Positions 1 to 7,502 of a stretch of 10,334 nt of DNA are shown here, piece after piece. Source of the DNA: Nitrosomonas sp. (GTDB taxonomy: Bacteria > Pseudomonadota > Gammaproteobacteria > Burkholderiales > Nitrosomonadaceae); contig DOOY01000276.1 of NCBI GenBank assembly GCA_003514765.1, forward strand, positions 1 through 10,334, read 5' to 3'. Position 1 is the stretch's first letter. Every line of letters starts with the position of its first letter. A program made the position numbers and the translations under genes. The notes under the pieces were generated by a model, which worked only from the letters and a program-made list of their open reading frames with translations, did no database searches and was not told where the DNA came from.

Positions 1-15
1 CCATTCTATGGAGTG

Positions 16-2334
16 CTAAAATAACTGATCCTTTAAGCTTTGAGTTGATTCACCCAGTCCATCCAAATGTTCAGTGGATAATGGGGGCAGTTGTTCACGA
101 AAAAAGTATTCGGTAATGCCGTTTGATAATACTCTCAGGCCGGTTTCCGGATTAATTTTTTCTGCAATAATACCTTTTGGCGGATTATATTTGGCAATAG
201 GTTCATCTTTAAGCGCTGTACTCATGTATTGCATCCAGATCGGTAAGGCAACACGTCCCCCGGTTTCATTTTTACCAAGTGACTGAGGTTCATCGTATCC
301 TATCCATGCAACCGCCACTAGGTTTTTTTGAAAACCGCAAAACCAGGCATCTACAAAATTACTGGTAGTGCCCGTTTTTCCGGCCAGGTCTGAACGCCCT
401 AGTTGTTTTGCTCTGGCTGCTGTACCATAGCTGATAACATCCTGCATCATGCTTGTCATGATAAAAGCATTTCGGGGATCAATGACTTGTGGTGCATCGT
501 TCGAGGCAGTAGCTGGCTGTGTTTGTTCATAAATATTTCCATTTTCATCTTCGATGCGTTTGATGAAAAAGGGTTCTACCCGAAAACCTTCATTTGCAAA
601 TACTGCATATCCTGCCGCCATTTGCATTGGAGTCACCGAACCTGAACCCAATGACATTGGTAAATACGGTGGGTGTTTGTCTGCGTCAAAGCCGAATCGC
701 GTGATGTAATCTTGTGCATACTGTAAATCGATAGCTTGCAATATTCGAATTGACGCTAGATTTTTGGACTTTGCCAGTGCCTCTCGCATGCGCATAGGCC
801 CACCATATTTGCCGTCAAAATTTCTCGGTTCCCATAATTTACTTCCCGTTTGTGCGGCACTGAAAGAAAGTGGCGCATCATTAATGATTGTTGCAGCGGT
901 AAAACCTTTTTCTAATGAAGCAGAATAAATAAATGGTTTGAAACTTGAGCCGGGCTGTCGCCATGCTTGTGTGACATGGTTAAATTGATTTTGATGGAAA
1001 TCAAAACCACCAATCAATGCCCGAATTGCGCCGTCATGTGAATTTATGGAAACTAACGCTGCTTCGACTTTCGGCAGTTGTACCACATGCCAGATTTTTT
1101 TTGCGTCCTGTTGGATTCGTATTACTGCACCGGGACTGATATATTTTTTTTCGGCAGTCTTTTTTTCAGCGAGGTATTTTTCTACAAATTTAAGTCCTTC
1201 TGGTTTAATTTGTATAATTTCTCCTCCCTTTTTGTAGACTTGAATTCCGGTGTTTTTTACAATCAATGCGATTGCCGGGATGATGTCATCACTTTCACTG
1301 AAATCGTCGAGTGCTTCTTCAAGTGCCTTTTCTTGATCCGTTCCGTATTTCAGCAAATCAATATAAGCCTCAGGACCACGATATCCCCGGCGCTTGTCAT
1401 ATTCCAACACATTAGTGCGTATTGCCTGATACGCGGCATGCTGATCTCGATGTCGAATTGTTGTGTGAACTCTGATGCCTCTGCTATAGGCTTCTTCATT
1501 AAAACGTTCATAAACAACTTGCCTTGCCATTTCTGCAACGTAATCGGCTGGCATGGCAAATTCTCTGGATTGTTTCACAACAGGTACAGGTTGCTTCTCT
1601 AGCTGCTTGAATTCCTGTTCAGAAATATGATTGAGTTTATACAAACGGCCTAAGACATAAAGTTGCCTGGTTTTTGCGCGTTTGGGGTTGACCACGGGGT
1701 TAAAACTGGAAGGTGCTTTGGGTAATCCGGCCAGCATTGCGGCCTCAGCCATATTAATATCCTGCAGTGATTTGCCAAAATAAGTTTGTGCAGCTGCTGC
1801 AAAGCCATAACTGCGCTGACCAAGATAAATCTGATTGATATAAAGCTCTAGAATCTTATCTTTGCTTAAATTGTGTTCAATTTTAAAAGCAAGCAACGCC
1901 TCACTAAATTTTCTTGTTAACGTTTTTTCTCTTGTTAGGAAAAAGTTTCGTGCTACTTGCATGGTGATTGTACTGGCGCCCTGGCGGACACCTCCAGCTG
2001 CAAAATTAGAATATGCGGCACGCAGAACGCCTACATAATCAACACCGCCATGTTCGTAAAAACGATCGTCTTCTGCGGCGAGGATGGCCTGTTTAAGTTG
2101 TGAAGGCACTTCATCAATGGTGACTAGGTTACGACGCTCGGCACCAAATTCGCCGATTAATAAACCTTCTTCGCTATATATTCGTAATGGTATTTTGGGA
2201 CGGTAATCGGTTAATGCAGTAAGGGAAGGCAACGAAGAGAACGTAACAAGCGCGGCAAAAAAAAGCAGCAGTATGCCGACTACGCTTAATGCAATGAAAG
2301 TAATAAAAGAATAATAAAGCCAGCGGAAGATCAT
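16..2334 (-). CDS. mrcA: Penicillin-binding protein 1A (class A, bifunctional glycosyltransferase/transpeptidase)
   Basis: Polymerises lipid II into glycan strands and cross-links the stem peptides in the periplasm, anchored in the inner membrane. The 772-residue protein has a short cytoplasmic tail and one membrane segment (about residues 7-32). The GT51 glycosyltransferase domain follows: EDDRFYEHGG at 88-97 with the expected catalytic Glu88, RQGASTITMQ at 117-126, and ELYINQIYLG at 163-172. An OB-like insert fills roughly 310-430. The transpeptidase domain has SSFK at 463-466 (acyl-ester Ser463), SKN at 523-525 and KTGT at 653-656. All key residues are present, and the length suits a betaproteobacterial PBP1A. 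The ATG start leaves the usual short tail before the membrane anchor, but no clear Shine-Dalgarno precedes it. It is divergent from pilM, a conserved pairing often labelled ponA. Its stop (TAG) lies 15 bp from the window edge, so any terminator is outside view. Confidence 0.96.
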   Translation of the reverse strand: MIFRWLYYSFITFIALSVVGILLLFFAALVTFSSLPSLTALTDYRPKIPLRIYSEEGLLIGEFGAERRNLVTIDEVPSQLKQAILAAEDDRFYEHGGVDYVGVLRAAYSNFAAGGVRQGASTITMQVARNFFLTREKTLTRKFSEALLAFKIEHNLSKDKILELYINQIYLGQRSYGFAAAAQTYFGKSLQDINMAEAAMLAGLPKAPSSFNPVVNPKRAKTRQLYVLGRLYKLNHISEQEFKQLEKQPVPVVKQSREFAMPADYVAEMARQVVYERFNEEAYSRGIRVHTTIRHRDQHAAYQAIRTNVLEYDKRRGYRGPEAYIDLLKYGTDQEKALEEALDDFSESDDIIPAIALIVKNTGIQVYKKGGEIIQIKPEGLKFVEKYLAEKKTAEKKYISPGAVIRIQQDAKKIWHVVQLPKVEAALVSINSHDGAIRALIGGFDFHQNQFNHVTQAWRQPGSSFKPFIYSASLEKGFTAATIINDAPLSFSAAQTGSKLWEPRNFDGKYGGPMRMREALAKSKNLASIRILQAIDLQYAQDYITRFGFDADKHPPYLPMSLGSGSVTPMQMAAGYAVFANEGFRVEPFFIKRIEDENGNIYEQTQPATASNDAPQVIDPRNAFIMTSMMQDVISYGTAARAKQLGRSDLAGKTGTTSNFVDAWFCGFQKNLVAVAWIGYDEPQSLGKNETGGRVALPIWMQYMSTALKDEPIAKYNPPKGIIAEKINPETGLRVLSNGITEYFFREQLPPLSTEHLDGLGESTQSLKDQLF

Positions 2335-2535
2335 GAAAGTAGATTCAAAATTTTGAGCAAAATTTATTTAAAACGGTTTTAGGGGGTATATATCCCTTTT
2401 TTTTACAAATCATTTTTTTTAGAGTCTGTCAGAATTGTCGCCAGATTGCCAGCTTCTTAAAAAAACAGTTTTTAAAGCCAAGAAACTTGTCCGGGCACAA
2501 ATTAGTGCCTGGCTGATTTGGAAATTAATTAACCA
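2335..2535. promoter_or_regulatory. Divergent mrcA/pilM intergenic region
   Basis: This 201-bp spacer must hold the start signals for both mrcA (leftward) and pilM (rightward). It is strongly AT-rich. Visible items are a perfect 12-bp palindrome TCAAAATTTTGA (2345-2356), two T8 tracts (2397-2404 and 2413-2420), a GGG/CCC element with a TA-rich centre (2382-2396), a weak AT inverted repeat (2457-2475) and a GC-rich hairpin (2491-2512). No sigma-70 promoter with two good boxes at proper spacing could be assigned. A weak plus-strand candidate is TTGCCA (2446-2451) with TTTAAA (2471-2476), but its spacer is 19 bp. No sigma-54 GG-N10-GC element was recognised. That the region is regulatory follows from its position, not from a recognised motif. 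Confidence 0.5.
2491..2512 (+). other. GC-rich stem-loop in the probable pilM leader
   Basis: CCGGGCAC (2491-2498) and GTGCCTGG (2505-2512) can pair as an 8-bp stem with one G-U wobble and a 6-nt AT-only loop (AAATTA). It stands out as GC-rich in an AT-rich spacer and ends 23 bases before the GTG start of pilM. No T-run follows, so it does not look like an intrinsic terminator. It could be an mRNA leader structure or a dyad binding site; the sequence cannot tell which. Confidence 0.4.
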
Positions 2536-3663
2536 GTGAGTATCGCCTCAAATAGAACAATGTTCAAGGGAAAATTTGATATTAATCTCGACTTCATGAA
2601 AATAAGTTCCTCGCGTTTAATTGGAGTTGATATCAGCTCATCATCAGTAAAAATGGTGGAGTTATCAAAAGCGGGTAAAGGAACCGGAAATTATCGTGTT
2701 GAACGGTATGTCATAGAGCCATTTCAGGGAGACGCAATGCAAGATGGTGCCATTGTCAATATGGATACTGTCAGTGAAAGCATACAACGCGGTTGGAAAA
2801 GATTAGGCTCTAAGTGCAAAAAAATTGCAATGGCACTGCCAGCTTCCGATGTCATTACCAAGAAAATAATTGTCCCGGCAGGGCAGCGCGAGGATGATCT
2901 GGAGTTTCAGGTTGAGAATGAAGCCAGTCAATACATACCTTTTGCGCTTGATGAGGTCAATCTTGATTTTCAAGTTTTGAGACCTCTACCTAACAATCCA
3001 GATGAAGTGGAAGTGCTCATTGCGGCATCGCGCAAAGATAAAGTTGAAGATCGGGTTGCCGCATCACTGTCAGCCGGGCTAAGAACCATTGTGATGGATG
3101 CCGAACCCTATGCGGCACAGGCTGTATTCGAATTGATAAAGGATCAATTACCTGAAAGCGGTAATGATCAAGTGATTGCGATAGTCGATATTGGCGCAAC
3201 TGTGATGAAAACCAATGTGCTTCATAACGGCGAGTCAGTATACATGCGCGACCAGCCATTTGGTGGAGACCAACTTACGCAAGAAATTCACAATCAATTT
3301 AATCTATCGTTGGAAGACTCAGAAAAAGCCAAGCGTAGCGGTAATTTGCCGGAAAATTATAAAACAGATGTACTGCATCCATTTTGTGAAACATTGGCAA
3401 TTGAAGTGATGCGGGCAATTCAGTTTTTTTATACTTCAACGCAATATACCGAAATTAATTACATTCTGATTGCAGGCGGGTGTGCAGCGATCCCGAGTCT
3501 AGATGAAATCATTACATCACGTACACAAGTAAGCACACTCGTTATAAATCCATTCTCAAGTATGGAGTTGTCCAGTCGTATTATTCCGAGGCAAATCAAT
3601 AATGATGCGCCGTCTCTTTTAATTGCTTGTGGCTTGGCTATGCGTAGCTTTGATCCGTCATGA
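2536..3663 (+). CDS. pilM: Type IV pilus assembly protein PilM (actin-like ATP-binding protein)
   Basis: Cytoplasmic actin-like protein that binds the N-terminal peptide of PilN and links the inner-membrane pilus alignment complex to the cytoplasmic motor side. The FtsA/actin fold shows as phosphate-binding loop 1 GVDISSSSVKM (30-40), a second phosphate motif DIGATVMKTNVL (218-229), GGD at 243-245, and the adenosine motif ILIAGGCAAIP (310-320). The start is uncertain. GTG at 2536 gives 375 residues, ATG at 2560 gives 367, and ATG at 2596 gives 355, near the roughly 354 residues of Pseudomonas PilM. None has a good Shine-Dalgarno; a GGA lies 13 bases before the GTG. The longest frame is reported. 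It is first in the pilMNOPQ operon, and its TGA overlaps the pilN ATG in ATGA. Confidence 0.94.
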   Translation: MSIASNRTMFKGKFDINLDFMKISSSRLIGVDISSSSVKMVELSKAGKGTGNYRVERYVIEPFQGDAMQDGAIVNMDTVSESIQRGWKRLGSKCKKIAMALPASDVITKKIIVPAGQREDDLEFQVENEASQYIPFALDEVNLDFQVLRPLPNNPDEVEVLIAASRKDKVEDRVAASLSAGLRTIVMDAEPYAAQAVFELIKDQLPESGNDQVIAIVDIGATVMKTNVLHNGESVYMRDQPFGGDQLTQEIHNQFNLSLEDSEKAKRSGNLPENYKTDVLHPFCETLAIEVMRAIQFFYTSTQYTEINYILIAGGCAAIPSLDEIITSRTQVSTLVINPFSSMELSSRIIPRQINNDAPSLLIACGLAMRSFDPS

Positions 3664-4247
3664 TTAAAATTAATCTTCTTCCACATCGAGAGTTAAAACG
3701 TAAAACACGGCAACAACAGTTTGCAGTTTTTGCTGGAATAGTCTGTGCGGTTGGTTTGATTACAATTTGGGGAGTGCATAATATGATTTCCGGGAAAATT
3801 GAGTACCAGAATGGGCGTAATCAGTACCTAAATAATCATATTGCTATTCTTGATGGGCAGATCGCAGAGATAAGAGAAATTAAGGCTCAGACCCAAGAAC
3901 TGCTTGCACGTAAAAGTGTTGTCGAAACGCTTCAAGGAAATCGATCTGAAGTTGTTCATTTGTTGGATCAATTAGTCAGATTGCTTCCAGATGGTGTGTA
4001 CCTGAAAAGTGTCAAGCAAGAAGGACACAGTATCAATTTAACCGGTTACGCACAATCTAATGCTTGGGTGTCGACATTAATGCGTAATCTGGAATCTTCT
4101 CCATGGTTGGAGTCTCCTGCACTCATTGAAATCAAAGCCGTGACCGTCGATAACGTTCGTCAGAATGAATTTAATTTAAATATCAGGTTAAAGCCGGCAG
4201 TTGATGGCAATGATGCGATTATTTCTTATAATTCCAATGCTTTGTAA
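3660..4247 (+). CDS. pilN: Type IV pilus inner-membrane protein PilN
   Basis: Bitopic inner-membrane protein that pairs with PilO in the periplasm and docks to PilM through its cytoplasmic N-terminus. The 195-residue protein begins with the hallmark PilM-binding motif INLLPHRE (residues 4-11). A membrane helix follows at about 20-40, then a charged, probably coiled-coil stretch (about 45-92) and a C-terminal periplasmic domain expected to have a ferredoxin-like fold. The length is normal for PilN. The ATG overlaps the pilM stop by 4 nt (ATGA) with no visible Shine-Dalgarno, so translational coupling to pilM is likely. Confidence 0.94.
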   Translation: MIKINLLPHRELKRKTRQQQFAVFAGIVCAVGLITIWGVHNMISGKIEYQNGRNQYLNNHIAILDGQIAEIREIKAQTQELLARKSVVETLQGNRSEVVHLLDQLVRLLPDGVYLKSVKQEGHSINLTGYAQSNAWVSTLMRNLESSPWLESPALIEIKAVTVDNVRQNEFNLNIRLKPAVDGNDAIISYNSNAL

Positions 4248-4259
4248 AATTAGTTCGCT

Positions 4260-4874
4260 ATGAATTTACTTGAAGAATTGCGCCATCTTGATCCTAATGA
4301 TCCGGGAAAATGGCCGGCGTCAATAAGAACAGCCGCATTGTTTTTATTGCTGATCGTAATAATAATGGCCGGTTATTATTTTATTTGGCAGGATCAATTG
4401 AATAATCTCGAGAATGCTCGCGCAGAAGAGCAGACATTGAAAGATAGTTATCTTGTTAAAAAAAGAAGCGCGGTTAATTTACCTGTTCTCAGGCAGCAGC
4501 TAAATGATATTGAACAGTCGTTAAGTGCGCTTTTAAAACAGCTTCCTAATAAGTCTGAAATGGAGGCATTGCTGGTCGATGTTAATCAGGCTGGTCTAGG
4601 ACGTGGATTGCAGTTCGAATTATTCAAGCCGGCCGAAAATGAAACAATTCATGAATTCTATGCTGAATTACCTGTGTCTGTCAGAGTGACAGGCAACTAC
4701 CATGATATCGGCTCATTTGCCAGTGATATCGCTCAATTACCGCGGATTGTGACACTTAACAACATCAATATAGTGCCAGGTAGCGACAATATGTTGATAC
4801 TGGATGCTATTGCTAAAACATTCCGGTATCTGGATGAAGATGAGTTACTGAACCAGGGAGTACAAAGTCAATGA
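4260..4874 (+). CDS. pilO: Type IV pilus inner-membrane protein PilO
   Basis: Partner of PilN in the periplasmic alignment subcomplex, which connects to the lipoprotein PilP. The 204 residues contain a short cytoplasmic N-terminus, a membrane helix at about 23-43, a helical/coiled-coil segment (about 45-95), and a PilO-type periplasmic domain. That domain contains QAGLGRGLQFELFKP (110-124) and the typical ELPVSVRVTGNY stretch starting near residue 136. The length is normal. It starts 12 bp after the pilN stop. The gap is AT-rich and carries no recognisable Shine-Dalgarno, so reinitiation after pilN is plausible. It overlaps pilP by ATGA. Confidence 0.93.
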   Translation: MNLLEELRHLDPNDPGKWPASIRTAALFLLLIVIIMAGYYFIWQDQLNNLENARAEEQTLKDSYLVKKRSAVNLPVLRQQLNDIEQSLSALLKQLPNKSEMEALLVDVNQAGLGRGLQFELFKPAENETIHEFYAELPVSVRVTGNYHDIGSFASDIAQLPRIVTLNNINIVPGSDNMLILDAIAKTFRYLDEDELLNQGVQSQ

Positions 4875-5380
4875 AAATAAGATATTGGACGATACTGGTT
4901 GCCACAATATTGTTAACAGCTTGTGAGAATAGTGATCATAGCGACCTTGAATCGTTTATCAGCAATGCGGGCAATGGACTTCGCGGACAAGTTGATCCAC
5001 TGCCTGAGGTTAAGTCCTATGAATTCTTTTCTTATGATGCATTTGAAATTCCAAGTCCTTTTGCCCCCAGAAAAAATGAACAGGTGCAGAGTTCAAGTAA
5101 TGGAATAAAGCCTGACTTGGTTAGAAGAAAGGAGTTTTTGGAGAGTTTTCCATTGGAAAGTCTGGAAATGGTGGGTTCGTTAGAACAGAACGAAATAATT
5201 TATGCCGTGGTTAAAACGCCGGAGGGGAGTTTGTTGCGTGTGGGTGTCGGCAATTATCTGGGTCAGGATTTTGGAAAAATAAAGCAAATTTTGGAATCTC
5301 AAATCGAATTAAGAGAGCTGGTGCAAGATGGTGTTAATGAATGGACTGAGCGAGTCAGTACGCTTATGCTAAAAAATTAG
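4871..5380 (+). CDS. pilP: Type IV pilus assembly lipoprotein PilP
   Basis: Inner-membrane lipoprotein that bridges the PilN/PilO complex to the periplasmic N-domains of the PilQ secretin. The 169-residue protein starts with a lipoprotein signal peptide ending in the lipobox L-T-A-C, with lipidated Cys18. A flexible, probably disordered linker follows (to about residue 80) with the SPFAPRK segment (61-67) seen in this family. The small beta-rich PilP domain runs from about 85 to 165 and includes FPLESLEMVGSL. The family length is about 170-180 residues, so this is complete. The start overlaps the pilO stop in ATGA and has AGGGAG at 4855-4860 as a Shine-Dalgarno. Confidence 0.93.
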   Translation: MKIRYWTILVATILLTACENSDHSDLESFISNAGNGLRGQVDPLPEVKSYEFFSYDAFEIPSPFAPRKNEQVQSSSNGIKPDLVRRKEFLESFPLESLEMVGSLEQNEIIYAVVKTPEGSLLRVGVGNYLGQDFGKIKQILESQIELRELVQDGVNEWTERVSTLMLKN

Positions 5381-5383
5381 GAG
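5379..5383 (+). promoter_or_regulatory. Ribosome binding site of pilQ
   Basis: AGGAG lies 7 bases before the pilQ ATG and overlaps the last two bases of the pilP stop codon. It is the clearest Shine-Dalgarno in the pil operon, in contrast to pilN and pilO, which show none. This may allow high, independent translation of the multimeric secretin; that interpretation is inference. Confidence 0.65.
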
Positions 5384-5390
5384 TCTAACA

Positions 5391-7496
5391 ATGAAACTAC
5401 AAATAAACGAAATTGTGTTTTTTAAGCCATGGTTTGTAGCGTTGTTATTTCTACTATCATGCGCAGTCCATGCGGATACCATACATGAACAACAATTCAA
5501 TAATATGAGTTCAATTCATATTTCAACAATGGAAGGCGGTAAGGTGGTGGCCAAACTGGCTCTTGATCAGCCACTTGTTACTGCACCCATAGGCGTTTCT
5601 CTCAGCAATCCACATAGAATATATTTTGATTTTCATAATGTATCCAACGGCTTGGGGAGAAATTACCAGGAGGTTGAAGAGGGTGACTTGCATAGTGTCA
5701 ACATTGTGCAGGTTGGTGATCGCACTCGCCTAGTATTTAATTTGTCCGGCTTGATGCATCATGAAACAGTAGTGCAAGATGATACATTATTAATTATTTT
5801 CAAAACAATGGGTGAGCGGCAGAATGTCAGATCAGCTGCACATTTTTCCAAAGACACAATTGAGAAGGCGCTGAATAGTCTGTTGGATATTGATTTCCGT
5901 CGCGGTGAAAGTGGTGAAGGTAGGGTCATTGTTGATTTAATGCATGCAGGTGCAGGCATTGATGTGCATCAACAAGGAGAAAAACTCGTTGTCGAATTTA
6001 TCGATACCTATTTGCCAGATAATCTGGAGAGAAAGCTTGATGTAGTGGATTTCGGGACACCCATACAGATCGTTGATACAACCATGCAAGGCGATAATGT
6101 TCGCATGTTAATACAGCCATCCGGCCGCTGGGAACATTCAGCGCGCCAGACGGATACTCGATTTGTTCTGGAAGTGCGTGCATTGACAGAAGATGAAGAT
6201 GAAATTGCTCAGCGGAAGCGGGCAAATGGCGGATATATAGGTGAGAAGTTATCGCTTAACTTTCAGGACGTGGAAGTGCGAGCTGTATTGCAGGTAATTG
6301 CCGATTTCACAAATTTGAACATTATCGCCAGTGACTCTGTCGGTGGTAATCTAACCCTGCGTTTACGGGATGTTCCGTGGGATCAAGCGCTTGATATTGT
6401 GTTGCAAGCAAATGGTCTGGCCAAACGTCAGACTGGAAATGTCATTTTTGTTGCACCAAGTAAAGAAATGGCCGATAGAGAATTGCTTGATCTGGAGGCA
6501 AAGCAACAGGTTGCGGAAATAGAGCCGCTTATTACGGAAACTTTTCAGCTTAATCACCGCCGTGTGGATTCGATTTCATTTGAAGGTATGTTAAGTAATC
6601 GTGGAACGATTAATCTGGATGAAATCAGTAATACAATGACTATAACCGACATTCCTGTAAAAATTGGCGAGATCAGAAAGCGCATAAGGCGTTTGGATGT
6701 ATTCGAAAGGCAGGTCATGATAGAAGCACGGATTGTCGACGCAACAGAGACATTCAGTCGCAATCTGGGCGTGCGTTTTGGCGTGCAGAATGCAACGAGA
6801 GCAGGCGGTAATCGTATAGGTGTTTCCGGGAATGTGGCCGGTTCAAGCGACTTGGCTTCCGGGGGTGGCGTTGTAACTGGGGGTGAAAATTTAAATGTAA
6901 ATCTCCCGGCTGCTGGCGCTGCCTTGATCGGCGGGCCCGCAACTTTGGGCTTAAGTTTATTGAAAATAAATAATTCCAGACTAATTAATCTGGAATTGTC
7001 TGCGTTAGAAACGGATACCAAGGGACGCGTTATCGCCAGCCCGCGTGTTGTAACGGCGCACGGGGTGGAAGCGATTATCGAGCAAGGTGACCGCGTACCA
7101 TTCCAACAGGCGACCAGCAGCGGCGCGACAAGCATTCGTTTTATTGATGCAGTTTTGAGACTGAAGGTTAAACCATTGATTACTTTTGATAATCAGATTG
7201 ATATGGAATTGAGTGTTAATCAGGATAAGATTGGTGCTAGTGTTAATGCTTTTTTGCCGCCAGCTATTAATACCAAACAGGTAACTACCAAAGTTTTGGT
7301 GGAAAATGGCGGAACGGTAGTCATTGGTGGTATTTTCGAACGTACCGAGAATAATGTGATTAATAAGGTCCCCCTGCTAGGAGATATACCCTACATTGGC
7401 CACATTTTCAGAAATACATCCAGGCGAGATGATAAGCGGGAGTTGCTGGTTTTTGTAACGCCACGCATATTAAATGAAAGTCTCAATTTACAATAG
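5391..7496 (+). CDS. pilQ: Type IV pilus outer-membrane secretin PilQ
   Basis: Forms the multimeric outer-membrane channel through which the pilus extends and, in competent bacteria, DNA enters. The 701 residues include a signal peptide with likely cleavage after AVHA (28|29). Two AMIN domains, thought to bind peptidoglycan, follow at about 40-137 and 163-262. An STN/N0 domain (about 284-357) comes next, then one secretin N-type domain (about 384-440). The secretin core (about 441-693) begins at RQVMIEARIVDA, has the glycine-rich gate region (about 470-520) and ends with VENGGTVVIGGIFE and PLLGDIPYIGHIF. The size matches betaproteobacterial PilQ. Cys24 in LLSC weakly resembles a lipobox, but the V-H-A signal peptidase I site is better. 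It ends the pilMNOPQ run, 10 bp after pilP. The usual downstream aroK/aroB genes are absent. Confidence 0.95.
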   Translation: MKLQINEIVFFKPWFVALLFLLSCAVHADTIHEQQFNNMSSIHISTMEGGKVVAKLALDQPLVTAPIGVSLSNPHRIYFDFHNVSNGLGRNYQEVEEGDLHSVNIVQVGDRTRLVFNLSGLMHHETVVQDDTLLIIFKTMGERQNVRSAAHFSKDTIEKALNSLLDIDFRRGESGEGRVIVDLMHAGAGIDVHQQGEKLVVEFIDTYLPDNLERKLDVVDFGTPIQIVDTTMQGDNVRMLIQPSGRWEHSARQTDTRFVLEVRALTEDEDEIAQRKRANGGYIGEKLSLNFQDVEVRAVLQVIADFTNLNIIASDSVGGNLTLRLRDVPWDQALDIVLQANGLAKRQTGNVIFVAPSKEMADRELLDLEAKQQVAEIEPLITETFQLNHRRVDSISFEGMLSNRGTINLDEISNTMTITDIPVKIGEIRKRIRRLDVFERQVMIEARIVDATETFSRNLGVRFGVQNATRAGGNRIGVSGNVAGSSDLASGGGVVTGGENLNVNLPAAGAALIGGPATLGLSLLKINNSRLINLELSALETDTKGRVIASPRVVTAHGVEAIIEQGDRVPFQQATSSGATSIRFIDAVLRLKVKPLITFDNQIDMELSVNQDKIGASVNAFLPPAINTKQVTTKVLVENGGTVVIGGIFERTENNVINKVPLLGDIPYIGHIFRNTSRRDDKRELLVFVTPRILNESLNLQ

Positions 7497-7502
7497 CAAA
7501 CC

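Noticed and set aside
1078..1602. 174-codon plus-strand open frame opposite mrcA
   Set aside because: It lies wholly inside the well-supported mrcA gene on the other strand. The translation is rich in Phe and Cys and resembles no family, as expected of an antisense shadow.
2381..2404. GGG/CCC element followed by T8, resembling an intrinsic terminator on the plus strand
   Set aside because: Only 3-4 base pairs can form around a 7-9 base loop, and no plus-strand gene lies upstream to be terminated.
6900..6960. Gly/Ala-rich stretch in PilQ as a possible repeat or insertion
   Set aside because: Glycine-rich segments are normal in the secretin gate region, and no DNA repeat unit is visible.
6554..7135. 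193-codon minus-strand open frame opposite pilQ
   Set aside because: It is antisense to the conserved secretin core; its composition (Pro, Arg, Ser, Thr-rich) mirrors the pilQ codons and no domain is recognisable.
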